37,915 bases of DNA from JAGOPB01 sp964606295 (GCA_964606295.1 CAZSFR010000004.1:1-37915); one strand, 5' to 3'; shown: positions 7,735 through 14,457, counted from the first letter of the stretch. The notes: generated from the sequence alone by a model not told the origin. Program-made: numbers and translations.

Positions 7735-8533
7735 ATGTTCCTAGTTTAGTACGAATAATACGATATGCAAGCGCGGGGGTATCGACAAGCTTTCCGATTT
7801 TTTCCGCTAGCACGCGCATGTAGGCCCCGCTTTCGCACAACACGACTATAGTCGCTATCAAGACTTCAGCATCTTTATTTTGCTCGACAACATCTCGCCA
7901 TTTTTTCACAATCTCTTCCTGTCGGAAATCGCCTTTTACTTTCGCTATGCGAGAAACGATTTCATCGTGCAATTCTCCTAGCTTCATCATTCTCATGTTC
8001 TCAAGAACAATAGAATGAATAATTATTTCATGAATTGGCATCTCTACGTTCACTCCCTCCCGCGCGTATGCGAAAAGCGGTTTGCCATCAACCGTTCTTG
8101 AAGAATACGCAGGATACTCTTCTGTGAATGTGCCAACGCATTGAACAATCGTATCCTGTATCTTTCTTTCAACATCCCCTCCAAGTGATTCTGAAATGTC
8201 TGGCCTCGTCTTCGAGGAGGTCCGAGGACTTTCAGAATCATTTGAAAAAATAAATGGTTTTATTTCCTGTATTTTCCCCAAAATATCTCCCGTATCAGTC
8301 GCCACCCCAAACAAAACTTCCACTTCATACTCTTTTGACAACTTGAGGTATTTTTCTTTCTCATGCACGCTCTCACCCGTGAGTACAAGAAGTACTCCTT
8401 CTGCCATCGGATCCAGCCTGCCGGCGTAGGTCGCCTTCTCATTACTCGGAATTTTCCCTCCTTCTCGCGCCCGCTCGATGCACGCAAGTGGTGTTTCGCC
8501 TTCATATTTCCAAAGCACAATTATCCCATTCAT
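7721..8533 (-). CDS. truB: tRNA pseudouridine(55) synthase TruB
   Basis: 270 residues from the ATG at 8533. The catalytic motif is YAGRLDPMAEGVLLVL, with the conserved Asp that attacks U55 in the T-arm of tRNAs. Other family signs are the EYEVEVLFGVATDTGD strand, EEYPAYSSRTVDGKPLFAYAREG, and the C-terminal AYRIIRTKLGTY. It is a little shorter than bacterial TruB of about 300 residues and seems to lack a full PUA-type tail. The start is chosen because MNGIIVLWKYEGETPL is the family N-terminus and an extended -10 box lies 7 nt upstream. Residues of about 98-116 are encoded by an inverted repeat and look like an in-frame insertion between the strand after TDTGD and the next conserved block. The 3' end overlaps paralogue 4 by 14 bp. 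Confidence 0.95.
   Translation of the reverse strand: MNGIIVLWKYEGETPLACIERAREGGKIPSNEKATYAGRLDPMAEGVLLVLTGESVHEKEKYLKLSKEYEVEVLFGVATDTGDILGKIQEIKPFIFSNDSESPRTSSKTRPDISESLGGDVERKIQDTIVQCVGTFTEEYPAYSSRTVDGKPLFAYAREGVNVEMPIHEIIIHSIVLENMRMMKLGELHDEIVSRIAKVKGDFRQEEIVKKWRDVVEQNKDAEVLIATIVVLCESGAYMRVLAEKIGKLVDTPALAYRIIRTKLGTYERN
8186..8240. repeat. Palindromic element inside truB
   Basis: Perfect 11-bp arms TGATTCTGAAA (8186-8196) and TTTCAGAATCA (8230-8240) enclose a partly paired GC-rich centre. It encodes a hydrophilic stretch containing SESPRTSSKTRPDISESLGG in TruB, where the family normally has a short loop. Confidence 0.75.
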
Positions 8534-8540
8534 ATAAATG

Positions 8541-8549
8541 ATTGTAACA
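8541..8549 (-). promoter_or_regulatory. Extended -10 promoter of truB
   Basis: Minus strand TGT-TACAAT followed by 7 nt and the ATG at 8533; a leaderless or nearly leaderless mRNA is predicted. No good -35 box is evident. Confidence 0.6.
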
Positions 8550-8557
8550 TTTAGACA

Positions 8558-8584
8558 ATAAAAAAACCTCCCAAAAAAGGAGGT
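8558..8584 (-). terminator. Intrinsic terminator of the secreted-protein gene 8615-9079
   Basis: Minus strand: ACCTCC stem, T-rich loop, GGAGGT, then a run of seven T. It lies between the stop at 8615 and the truB promoter, insulating the two genes. Confidence 0.85.
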
Positions 8585-8614
8585 AGACATAATTCAATAC
8601 GAAGACACACCGCG

Positions 8615-9079
8615 CTATTGTGTGGCTTCAAAACTTTTCTTAGCAGCTTCGTTCGAAAAGTACAATTTGTTAATTGTACCTATTATTACAATACGACAAG
8701 CGCTGTAGTATTTATCAGATTTTCTTTCTGATAAATTTTTGACTTCCCCGCTTACAACCAACTGTGTACTGTACCCGCCAGTACTACTATTTGGAGAATA
8801 GCAGTATTTCCACTTCTTTCCCTTTGTGAGGGTGAATTGGATTACCTCTCTGGATTTTAGGTCCACCAGAGTGTAGTACACCTCTAGGTCACTGCTCCGG
8901 CTTTTTGTATACGTCACACTAATGTAACGATAACCCTTTTTGATAACAACATCATCACCAAATGACGTGTCCTCATAGGAAGTGACCAAGGTCTGCATTT
9001 GCTTATCGCTGAGGATAAGTTGAGCATGGAGGGCTGTGCCTGTGCTCAAAAAAAATAATACGATAATTAAAATTTTCAT
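8615..9079 (-). CDS. Secreted protein of unknown function
   Basis: 154 residues. A signal peptide (MKILIIVLFFLSTGTALHAQ) with an AHA-Q type cleavage site is followed by a beta-rich, Lys/Ser/Tyr-rich mature domain with two cysteines. No domain is recognised. The gene has its own -35/-10 promoter and its own terminator, and is divergent from the lipoprotein gene 9256-9564. The start lacks a Shine-Dalgarno sequence and sits in an A-rich context. The coding sequence is unusually rich in perfect stem-loops, for example 10-bp arms at 8710-8719/8727-8736, 8-bp arms at 8660-8667/8672-8679, and cttatc/gataag at 9002-9019. The signal-peptide style and the A-rich start recall Bacteroidota genes, so transfer is possible but unproven. 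Confidence 0.82.
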   Translation of the reverse strand: MKILIIVLFFLSTGTALHAQLILSDKQMQTLVTSYEDTSFGDDVVIKKGYRYISVTYTKSRSSDLEVYYTLVDLKSREVIQFTLTKGKKWKYCYSPNSSTGGYSTQLVVSGEVKNLSERKSDKYYSACRIVIIGTINKLYFSNEAAKKSFEATQ

Positions 9080-9095
9080 TTTTTAAATTTGCCTT

Positions 9096-9124
9096 ACATT
9101 ATCAGACAATTTAGCAAAAGTCAA
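9096..9124 (-). promoter_or_regulatory. Promoter of the secreted-protein gene
   Basis: Minus strand TTGACT (9124-9119), 17-nt spacer, TAATGT (9101-9096). The ATG at 9079 is 16 nt after the -10 box. Confidence 0.75.
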
Positions 9125-9133
9125 CACAATGAT

Positions 9134-9169
9134 ACACTACTTGACTTATGTCAAGTAGTGTGCTACAAT
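9134..9169 (+). promoter_or_regulatory. Promoter of the lipoprotein gene, with overlapping operator-like palindrome
   Basis: TTGACT (9141-9146), a 17-nt spacer and TACAAT (9164-9169). A perfect 12-bp inverted repeat, ACACTACTTGAC (9134-9145) and GTCAAGTAGTGT (9150-9161), covers the -35 box and most of the spacer. This is where a repressor would bind; no matching regulator is obvious nearby. Confidence 0.75.
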
Positions 9170-9193
9170 AGACTCAAGAATACATTAAAAAAT

Positions 9194-9252
9194 ATGTTGA
9201 TTTTTAGACCTTGCCTGCAATTCCCTTTTGCCAGCAAAGTCTAAAAATCAAC
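9194..9252 (+). promoter_or_regulatory. Leader hairpin with a 16-codon upstream ORF
   Basis: Perfect 14-bp arms GTTGATTTTTAGAC (9196-9209) and GTCTAAAAATCAAC (9239-9252) end 3 nt before the lipoprotein ATG. A short ORF, ATG 9194 to TAA 9242-9244 (MLIFRPCLQFPFASKV), spans the hairpin and stops in its 3' arm, so translating it would open the stem next to the start codon. Translational control is an inference. Confidence 0.55.
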
Positions 9253-9255
9253 AAA

Positions 9256-9564
9256 ATGAAAATAAAATTAAAAAATTTGGTAGCAATAGCTACCCTGACC
9301 GCTGCACTTAGTGCGTGCGAAAAAGAGGACTTCCAGGTATATCCTGATGTTCCTCTAACAATCATCTCGGCAGATGCTGCCACCGAGATGATTGTCGTTC
9401 AAGTGAACGGCAACACAATGTTTGATACGATTCCGCCGTATCAAACGGTAGATTTCCAGGATTTCCTGGACACCTACGAGAATGCCGGCCCAGGTATGCC
9501 TGGCATTGGCATTCGCCCGGACACAGGTCCGGATGCAGGAAAATTATTTCTCGGAACGTATTAA
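9256..9564 (+). CDS. Small lipoprotein of unknown function
   Basis: 102 residues from the ATG at 9256 (MKIKLKNLVAIATLTAALSAC); the lipobox LSAC places the lipidated Cys near residue 21, followed by EKED. An upstream in-frame start (9211) would disrupt the signal peptide and lies inside the leader hairpin. The mature part is acidic with a Gly/Pro-rich end (GPGMPGIGIRPDTGPDAG); no domain is recognised. It has a strong promoter, a structured leader and a private terminator. The coding sequence itself is almost wholly made of consecutive stem-loops, described under 9279-9575. Expected location is the cell surface or membrane. Confidence 0.8.
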   Translation: MKIKLKNLVAIATLTAALSACEKEDFQVYPDVPLTIISADAATEMIVVQVNGNTMFDTIPPYQTVDFQDFLDTYENAGPGMPGIGIRPDTGPDAGKLFLGTY

Positions 9565-9575
9565 TACGTTCCGAG
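9279..9575 (+). other. Chain of perfect stem-loops through the lipoprotein coding region
   Basis: Successive inverted repeats read directly: ggtagc/gctacc (9279-9294); agagga/tcctct (9324-9356) with cagg/cctg nested; 13-bp arms 9358-9370/9383-9395; cgttc/gaacg (9396-9409); 10-bp arms gtttgatacg/cgtatcaaac (9420-9446); tccagg/cctgga (9455-9470); gaatgcc/ggcattc (9480-9514) with ccagg/cctgg nested; ccggac/gtccgg (9517-9532); and a perfect 26-bp palindrome across the stop codon (9550-9575). Almost every base of about 300 nt is in or beside a stem. An mRNA selected for structure, or a structured RNA that also encodes a peptide, are both possible. Confidence 0.8.
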
Positions 9576-9585
9576 GCCATTGGTT

Positions 9586-9624
9586 ACAACCACTTTCGAA
9601 TAAAATCGGGGTGGTTGTTTTTTT
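9586..9624 (+). terminator. Intrinsic terminator of the lipoprotein gene
   Basis: ACAACCAC (9586-9593) pairs with GTGGTTGT (9611-9618), with a small inner CGA/TCG stem, followed by seven T. It works only in the plus direction. Confidence 0.9.
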
Positions 9625-9654
9625 ATTTACTTGAGTTACGATCTCGAGTGAATA

Positions 9655-10389
9655 CTATTTCTTTCTCTTTTTCCACTCATCGATAAGTTTAGGATTGCCA
9701 CCGAGTAATACTTTTGGTACACGGTGTTTTTTTCCATTATACTCGAGTATTTCTGGTCGAGTATAGAACTCACTCGACGAGACACGCTCTTCTTCGAGAG
9801 ACTCTTTTTTATTGAGGACACCATCCACTTGCCGAGACATACAATCGATCACAATCATCGCAGGCAACTCTCCTCCAGTGACAACAAAATCCCCGATCGA
9901 GATCTGGTCAGTTTTCAATATCTTATCAACACGAGCATCGATGCCTTCATATCGTCCGCAAATCAAAACGATATCGGTATATTTTTTTTCAGTTTCTTTC
10001 GCATACTCAGTTGTGAATTTTTTTCCGCTAGGAAAAAAATTGATAATCTTGATTCGAGCATCTCGCGCCTTGCGTCTAGCACCTAACTTTTTTGAATTTC
10101 CTTTCAACTTTTCACTTTTAACTTTCAACTTGCGCAGAACCGATTCGACTGCTAGGAGAATCGGTTCTGCGCGTATCACCATCCCCGGACCACCACCAAA
10201 CGGCCTATCGTCGACAATGCGTGAGATATTGCCGTCGGGCCATACCTTTTTGTATTTACCAGTCACATACATTCGTGGATTGTAAAAGAGGACTTTGATC
10301 TTTTTCTCCTTGATAGCGCGCCCAATAATAGACTCCTTGAGATAGGAATCAAATGCTTCGGGAAATAAAGTGATTATATGGAAAGTCAT
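9655..10389 (-). CDS. trmD: tRNA (guanine-N1)-methyltransferase TrmD
   Basis: 244 residues. TrmD makes m1G37 in tRNAs with SAM. The trefoil-knot motifs are clear: CGRYEGIDARV (about 144-154), ISIGDFVVTGGELPA (163-177) and PGMVIRAEPI (68-77). The C-terminal EFYTRPEILEYNGKKHRVPKVLLGGNP is standard. About 20 extra residues at 86-106 (LRKLKVKSEKLKGNSKK...) come from the dispersed AAGTTGAAAGT repeat, inserted in a loop just before the knot. The gene also carries a perfect 15-bp hairpin (10132-10146/10158-10172) and an 11-bp hairpin (10016-10026/10031-10041). No Shine-Dalgarno sequence is seen; an 84-bp gap precedes it. Confidence 0.96.
   Translation of the reverse strand: MTFHIITLFPEAFDSYLKESIIGRAIKEKKIKVLFYNPRMYVTGKYKKVWPDGNISRIVDDRPFGGGPGMVIRAEPILLAVESVLRKLKVKSEKLKGNSKKLGARRKARDARIKIINFFPSGKKFTTEYAKETEKKYTDIVLICGRYEGIDARVDKILKTDQISIGDFVVTGGELPAMIVIDCMSRQVDGVLNKKESLEEERVSSSEFYTRPEILEYNGKKHRVPKVLLGGNPKLIDEWKKRKK
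10016..10172. repeat. Two strong hairpins and a repeat insertion inside trmD
   Basis: Perfect 15-bp arms GCGCAGAACCGATTC/GAATCGGTTCTGCGC (10132-10172) adjoin the AAGTTGAAAGT-type repeat (10100-10130), which encodes KLKVKSEKLKG. A second hairpin, AATTTTTTTCC/GGAAAAAAATT (10016-10041), lies downstream in the native loop (FFPSGKKF). Confidence 0.85.
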
Positions 10390-10473
10390 GAAGTAGGCTT
10401 TAGGCGCTAGGTATTGGCTCTAGCAATAGTGACACCATAGCAATAAATCTTACACAAGGAAAGGTAGTATGAC
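10390..10473. other. Intergenic stretch upstream of trmD
   Basis: 84 bp without a gene. It holds an AGCCTAAAG-like repeat (near 10395-10425) related to the one at 23790-23830, and a weak extended -10 candidate (minus strand TGCTATGGT near 10440) that may serve trmD. Confidence 0.4.
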
Positions 10474-11055
10474 CTACTCGAGCGCACGTTCCTTTTCTTT
10501 TTTCTGAATTAGATATGTATACTGTGCTAAATCTTCCACATCATTCACAGAAAGACTGTGGCCATATCTCTCTGGGGCTGAGACCGAGCGAGCCAAACCT
10601 TTCAAATATTCAAGCATAGATGCGCTATCTTTCTTTTCTCCTGCAACATGAGGCTGTGCGTGAAAGCCCGCTTCATCTCGTATAAAGAGCACCCCATATC
10701 CTTTCGCTTCTTCGTTTTCATGCTCCAACTCCTGTGCATTTGAGTGCGCATTTTCATGTTCCAAAATATCAAATACATCATCCTTGGAAAAACCAATCGA
10801 TTCCAACAGCATTCTAAATTCAACTAGCGTTTGAACATTCGCAATTGCATTTCGTATGCGATCACTGCTGGTTTCGAGATTTGGATCCTTTATCTCTGTA
10901 TCGAAATATTCATAAAGCATTTTGCTGTAATTTTGCAAAAATTTTTCATCCTTATTTATATCAAGAGCATTCTCTTTTGCCACCAAAATTTTCTCTTGTA
11001 TCTCCTTTTTTATCTCTTCAAAGTTTGGAGTTTTTTGTAGTTGTTCAAATTTCAT
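10474..11055 (-). CDS. Hypothetical protein with an HExxH motif
   Basis: 193 residues. The N-terminal half (to about 95) is charged and helical. The centre has LEHENAHSNAQELEHENEEAKGYGVLF, in which HENAH is an HExxH zinc-protease-type motif, followed by a strand and GFHAQPHV, a second His-containing block. The C-terminus is helical. No signal peptide or membrane span. HExxH can occur by chance, but the surrounding order (HExAH, then a Tyr-Gly strand, then QPH) looks like a small metallohydrolase-like fold. Length, partner and substrate are unknown. It stands alone with its own extended -10 promoter exactly 6 nt before the ATG. Confidence 0.8.
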   Translation of the reverse strand: MKFEQLQKTPNFEEIKKEIQEKILVAKENALDINKDEKFLQNYSKMLYEYFDTEIKDPNLETSSDRIRNAIANVQTLVEFRMLLESIGFSKDDVFDILEHENAHSNAQELEHENEEAKGYGVLFIRDEAGFHAQPHVAGEKKDSASMLEYLKGLARSVSAPERYGHSLSVNDVEDLAQYTYLIQKKEKERALE

Positions 11056-11061
11056 TTTTCT

Positions 11062-11070
11062 ATATTAGCA
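11062..11070 (-). promoter_or_regulatory. Extended -10 promoter of the HExxH gene
   Basis: Minus strand TGC-TAATAT, then 6 nt and the ATG at 11055; the predicted +1 is the A of the start codon. Confidence 0.65.
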
Positions 11071-11083
11071 CAAATGCTCACAG

Positions 11084-11560
11084 TTATATGAATGAAGTTA
11101 TTTCTTCAACTTTATGTTTAGTAAGAACATTTTTCTCTGTTAAAGTAAAATGTCCAATAATCTTTTTGCCTGCTATAACCTGTGGGAGCCAGAGTGGATC
11201 ATCAACCCACATTTCATCATAAGGAATTGCGTCCTTTGCAAACCATCCCGGGACGAGCTCTTCACTTTCGATTGGTTCACTTTGGCATGTACCATAAAAT
11301 ACATGCACGTCTATGTCATTCCAATCATTGTTGTCTAGCACTTTAAAATAAAGTTCACCAACTTTTTTTACGTCATCATCTTCGATTGTAAGCGACAATT
11401 CTTCTCTTGCTTCTCTCTTCAATGATTCAATAATAGTTTCCCCTGTTTCGACTTTCCCGCCAAATCCGTTCCACCGCCCCGCACCAAATCCACGCTTCTT
11501 TTTGCCCAGAAGAATCTCGCCATCACGTTCGATAAAGCAGAGCGTGCAGACTTTTTTCAT
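11084..11560 (-). CDS. MTH1-like Nudix hydrolase (oxidised purine dNTP diphosphatase)
   Basis: 158 residues. The Nudix box is GGKVETGETIIESLKREAREELSL, with all catalytic glutamates (REAREE). The flanking motifs WNGFGGKVE and IPYDEMWVDDPLWLP are diagnostic of the MTH1/NUDT1 branch, where the Trp and Asp pair bind the oxidised base. Hydrolysis of 8-oxo-dGTP or 2-hydroxy-dATP to the monophosphate is the expected role, cleaning the nucleotide pool. Cytoplasmic. Monocistronic: an extended -10 box lies 6 nt before the ATG, overlapping the terminator of the KH gene upstream. Confidence 0.92.
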   Translation of the reverse strand: MKKVCTLCFIERDGEILLGKKKRGFGAGRWNGFGGKVETGETIIESLKREAREELSLTIEDDDVKKVGELYFKVLDNNDWNDIDVHVFYGTCQSEPIESEELVPGWFAKDAIPYDEMWVDDPLWLPQVIAGKKIIGHFTLTEKNVLTKHKVEEITSFI

Positions 11561-11566
11561 ATGCTT

Positions 11567-11575
11567 AGAGTAACA
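11567..11575 (-). promoter_or_regulatory. Extended -10 promoter of the MTH1-like gene
   Basis: Minus strand TGT-TACTCT, 6 nt, ATG at 11560. Its first bases are the T run of the terminator at 11575-11598. Confidence 0.55.
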
Positions 11576-11598
11576 AAAAAACCGCGAACTTGTCGCGG
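11575..11598. terminator. Intrinsic terminator after the KH gene
   Basis: CCGCGA/TCGCGG (11582-11587/11593-11598) with A/T runs on both sides; on the minus strand it is followed by seven T. A second hairpin, TCCGCC/GGCGGA (11612-11627), abuts the KH stop codon. Confidence 0.85.
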
Positions 11599-11627
11599 GT
11601 TTTTGTATCTGTCCGCCAGTTGGCGGA

Positions 11628-11990
11628 TTAAATTCCTTTCAAATCCTCCATCGCTTCGTCGATACTTGACGCCTGTGTTGGTGCTTGTTGCATCGGCGCA
11701 CTCGCTGGAGATGACATACCGCCCTCTGGCATCATTCTCTTGCCTCCTTCTGGTTCATTGATCTTCAAGTTCACGCGAGCATTGTTCTTCATGCCAATGA
11801 CACGAAGCAATGTGCGAACAGCCTTCGCTGTGTTGCCTGAACGGCCGATAATCTTGCCCATATCTGCTGGGTTGACCGTAAGAGTGATAAGAACGCCCAT
11901 TTCATCGACTGTGCGATCGAGTTTGACGTCGTTCGGGTTGTCAACGAGAGCTTTCACCACATACTCCAAAAATTCTTTGTCTTGTTCCAT
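11628..11990 (-). CDS. khpA: KH-domain RNA-binding protein (KhpA/YlqC-like)
   Basis: 120 residues from the ATG at 11990, chosen because MEQDKEFLEYVVKALVDNP is the family N-terminus; longer starts add an unrelated leader. The KH signature GKIIGRSGNTAKAVRTLL contains the GxxG loop (GRSG), and the domain spans about residues 30-80. A tail of about 40 residues rich in Gly, Met, Pro, Ala and Gln (GGMSSPASAPMQQAPTQA) is longer than in typical KhpA. KhpA partners with KhpB in other bacteria and binds RNA widely. It lies next to rpsP, as is common, but the terminator at 12082-12111 lies between them. Confidence 0.92.
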   Translation of the reverse strand: MEQDKEFLEYVVKALVDNPNDVKLDRTVDEMGVLITLTVNPADMGKIIGRSGNTAKAVRTLLRVIGMKNNARVNLKINEPEGGKRMMPEGGMSSPASAPMQQAPTQASSIDEAMEDLKGI

Positions 11991-12081
11991 CTGTCTGTTG
12001 TAATCGAATTCGTAATACCGCAGTGCTTCCGACCAGAATGACTGCTCTGTAGAGCATAGCATGTGTATAAATAAAATCAAT

Positions 12082-12111
12082 AAAAAAACCCTCGTCTGGG
12101 AGAGTTTTTTT
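12082..12111. terminator. Intrinsic terminator between rpsP and khpA
   Basis: Hairpin with imperfect AACTCTC/GAGGGTT arms, flanked by A7 and T7, so it can act in both directions. It lies 11 bp after the rpsP stop on the minus strand. Confidence 0.75.
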
Positions 12112-12121
12112 ATTATTAAAT

Positions 12122-12427
12122 TTATTTACCTTTGAGTTCTTTGCGCTTTTTTGTCGGACTTTTCTTTGAAAGCACGTTTTTTGCTCTGCCGGTCTTGATA
12201 CCGTCTTTCACGAGGAAATTGTGCATTGTCGGAGAGACTTGTGCGCCTACAGAAATCCAGTGTTTGATACGGTCGTTTTTGACTTCGTACGTTCCCATCT
12301 TCGGGTTGTAGTGCCCCAAGATTTCCTTGAACTTTCCGCTTTTTGTACTGTTTTTAGAGTCTGTCAAAACAACACGAAACATCGGGTCGTTCTTTCGTCC
12401 TATACGCTGTAATCTGATCATTAACAT
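12122..12427 (-). CDS. rpsP: 30S ribosomal protein S16
   Basis: 101 residues from the ATG at 12427 (MLMIRLQRIGRKNDPMFRVVLTDS), matching the family start MVxIRLxRxGxKxxPxYRIVV. ILGHYNP and the basic C-terminus (KKSPTKKRKELKGK) are typical. S16 binds 16S rRNA early in 30S assembly. The start is fixed by an extended -10 box 7 nt upstream; the ATG at 12421 is the alternative. It is divergent from rnr. Confidence 0.95.
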   Translation of the reverse strand: MLMIRLQRIGRKNDPMFRVVLTDSKNSTKSGKFKEILGHYNPKMGTYEVKNDRIKHWISVGAQVSPTMHNFLVKDGIKTGRAKNVLSKKSPTKKRKELKGK

Positions 12428-12434
12428 GCAAGCG

Positions 12435-12443
12435 ATATTAGCA
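12435..12443 (-). promoter_or_regulatory. Extended -10 promoter of rpsP
   Basis: Minus strand TGC-TAATAT, 7 nt, ATG at 12427. It is identical to the HExxH gene promoter core. Confidence 0.65.
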
Positions 12444-12475
12444 CGAGATAAAAGAAATAGCAACGTTCATCTATA

Positions 12476-12484
12476 TGCTATTAT
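12476..12484 (+). promoter_or_regulatory. Extended -10 promoter of rnr
   Basis: TGC-TATTAT followed by 8 nt and the ATG at 12493; a nearly leaderless mRNA is predicted. Confidence 0.6.
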
Positions 12485-12492
12485 TCATATAT

Positions 12493-14457
12493 ATGACAAG
12501 ACACAAAAAGCCACAGACAGGTACGGCTGAAGGAATAATTCGGCTGAACAGCAAGGGTCAGGGATACGTCGAGACTCATGCAGGACAGCCAAAAGACGAG
12601 CAAATCAAGATTGAACCAACGTTTCTTCGCACGGCCCTCCACGGTGACCGCGTTAAAATAGTTCTTCATCCGTATATCTCTGGAAGAGATATCACGGGAG
12701 AGGTGGTTGAGATACTTGAGCGTGAACGAAAGCATTTTACAGGAGCACTCGAAGACAAGGGTGGCATTTTTGTTGTTGTGCCAGCAGACAGAAGAATGTA
12801 TACAACGATTGCTATTCCGCCGGACAAACTAATGGGCGCAAAAGCTGGGGACAAAGTTGCTGCAACGATAGATATATGGGAACACCAACGAGATTTACCC
12901 CTCGGACACATCACTCATGTGTTGGGACGCCACGGGGAACACGATGCCGAAATCAAGGCGATTGCACTCGAGCAGGGATTTGAAAATACATTTCCTGCGA
13001 ACGTCGAAACGGAAGCAAAAAAAATAAAAGAGAATTTTTCTATTCAAAGCGAAGTCTCAAAGCGCCGTGACATGCGAGGAACGACAACATTCACCATCGA
13101 CCCAGCAGATGCAAAAGATTTTGACGACGCAATCTCATTCAAAAAGATAGCTGACAACCAGTACGAAATAGGTATACACATAGCGGACGTTTCCTTTTTT
13201 GTACGACCCGGAAATATGATTGATGATGAAGCATATAAACGCGGCACGTCTGTCTACCTTGTCGACCGGACTATCCCAATGCTCCCAGAAGTGCTTTCAA
13301 ATGACTTGTGCAGTTTGAATCCTCACGAAGACAAACTCGCGATGAGTGCGATTTTTGAAATGAATGACAACGGAGAGGTAATGAGTGAGTGGTACGGAGA
13401 AACAATCATTTCATCAGACAGACGTTTCTCGTACGAAGAAGCGTGGGCTGTTATGTCGACAGGTAAAGGAGATTTTGTGCAGGAGCTTCAAAAAGCAAAC
13501 GAAATAAGCAAAGTACTCCGTACTCAGCGTTTCAAAAACGGCGCTCTCATGATTGACCAAGAGGAAGTCAAGTTCAAACTGGACGAAAAGGGTGTGCCCA
13601 TAGATATTTTTATCAAGATTCATACTGATGCAAACCACATGATTGAAGAATACATGTTGCTTGCCAATCGCAAAGTAACCGAATGGGTACGGAAAAAGAT
13701 TGCCAAAGAGAAACGCGTTTTTGTGTATCGAATTCACGATGTGCCAGACAAACAAAAGATGGCAGACTTGGCATTCTTCCTAAACGGTCTCGGCTTCCGC
13801 ACGAAACTCGTCGGTGGAGCAATACCATCGGAAATATTAAACGGCATCTTCGAAAAATTGGAGAGCGGTCCGACATTCGACACAGTGCAGACCATTGTCA
13901 CGAGAAGTATGGCAAAAGCTATATATAGTACAAAAAATATTGGACACTACGGATTGCAATTCAAAGAATACACACATTTCACTTCCCCAATCCGTCGTTA
14001 TCCTGATCTTATGGTGCACAGATTGCTCAAATTATATCTAGCTGGTAAAACACTTCCCTTGGAAAAAAGAGAGGGGTACGATGTTGCGTGTTCGCATTCA
14101 TCCAAACAGGAACGTGTTGCACAAGAAGCAGAGAGAACGAGTATCAAATACAAGCAAGTCGAGTATATCGGTGCGCGGCTTTTTACTCCACTTGATGGCA
14201 TCATCACGGGAGTCACCGAATGGGGTGTCTATGTTGAAGAGAAAATTTCTCGCGCAGAAGGGCTCATCCACATAAGGAAGCTTCCTGGAAATGATTTCTA
14301 TCAGTTGAATGAGAAAACACTCACTCTTACTGGAAGGAAATCAAAGCGCTCATATCACATTGGGGATCGTGTGAAAATCCAAGCAATAGCAACGGACCTC
14401 GTGAAAAAAATGATTGATTATGAGTTTTTAGAGGATCCACAAAAAAATAATGCATAA
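12493..14457 (+). CDS. rnr: Ribonuclease R
   Basis: 654 residues from the ATG at 12493. RNase R is a processive 3'-5' exoribonuclease that degrades structured RNA. Two cold-shock/OB segments (about 15-160) precede the RNB domain, whose Mg-binding motif is TIDPADAKDFDDAISF; QFKEYTHFTSPIRRYPDLMVHR follows near the end of RNB. A C-terminal S1 domain (LDGIITGVTEWGVYVEE...GLIHIRKL) completes the set. It is shorter than the E. coli enzyme (about 810) because both ends are trimmed: the helix-turn-helix N-terminus and the Lys-rich tail are missing. The last 8 bp overlap the next gene, so the two are co-translated. Confidence 0.95.
   Translation: MTRHKKPQTGTAEGIIRLNSKGQGYVETHAGQPKDEQIKIEPTFLRTALHGDRVKIVLHPYISGRDITGEVVEILERERKHFTGALEDKGGIFVVVPADRRMYTTIAIPPDKLMGAKAGDKVAATIDIWEHQRDLPLGHITHVLGRHGEHDAEIKAIALEQGFENTFPANVETEAKKIKENFSIQSEVSKRRDMRGTTTFTIDPADAKDFDDAISFKKIADNQYEIGIHIADVSFFVRPGNMIDDEAYKRGTSVYLVDRTIPMLPEVLSNDLCSLNPHEDKLAMSAIFEMNDNGEVMSEWYGETIISSDRRFSYEEAWAVMSTGKGDFVQELQKANEISKVLRTQRFKNGALMIDQEEVKFKLDEKGVPIDIFIKIHTDANHMIEEYMLLANRKVTEWVRKKIAKEKRVFVYRIHDVPDKQKMADLAFFLNGLGFRTKLVGGAIPSEILNGIFEKLESGPTFDTVQTIVTRSMAKAIYSTKNIGHYGLQFKEYTHFTSPIRRYPDLMVHRLLKLYLAGKTLPLEKREGYDVACSHSSKQERVAQEAERTSIKYKQVEYIGARLFTPLDGIITGVTEWGVYVEEKISRAEGLIHIRKLPGNDFYQLNEKTLTLTGRKSKRSYHIGDRVKIQAIATDLVKKMIDYEFLEDPQKNNA

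Noticed and set aside
9194..9244. Upstream in-frame start for the lipoprotein at 9211
   Set aside because: It would place a polar extension before the signal peptide and lies within the hairpin loop; ATG 9256 gives a perfect lipoprotein signal.
8558..9625. Transposon or insertion sequence around the hairpin-rich genes
   Set aside because: No transposase and no matching terminal repeats or target duplications; each inverted repeat is local.
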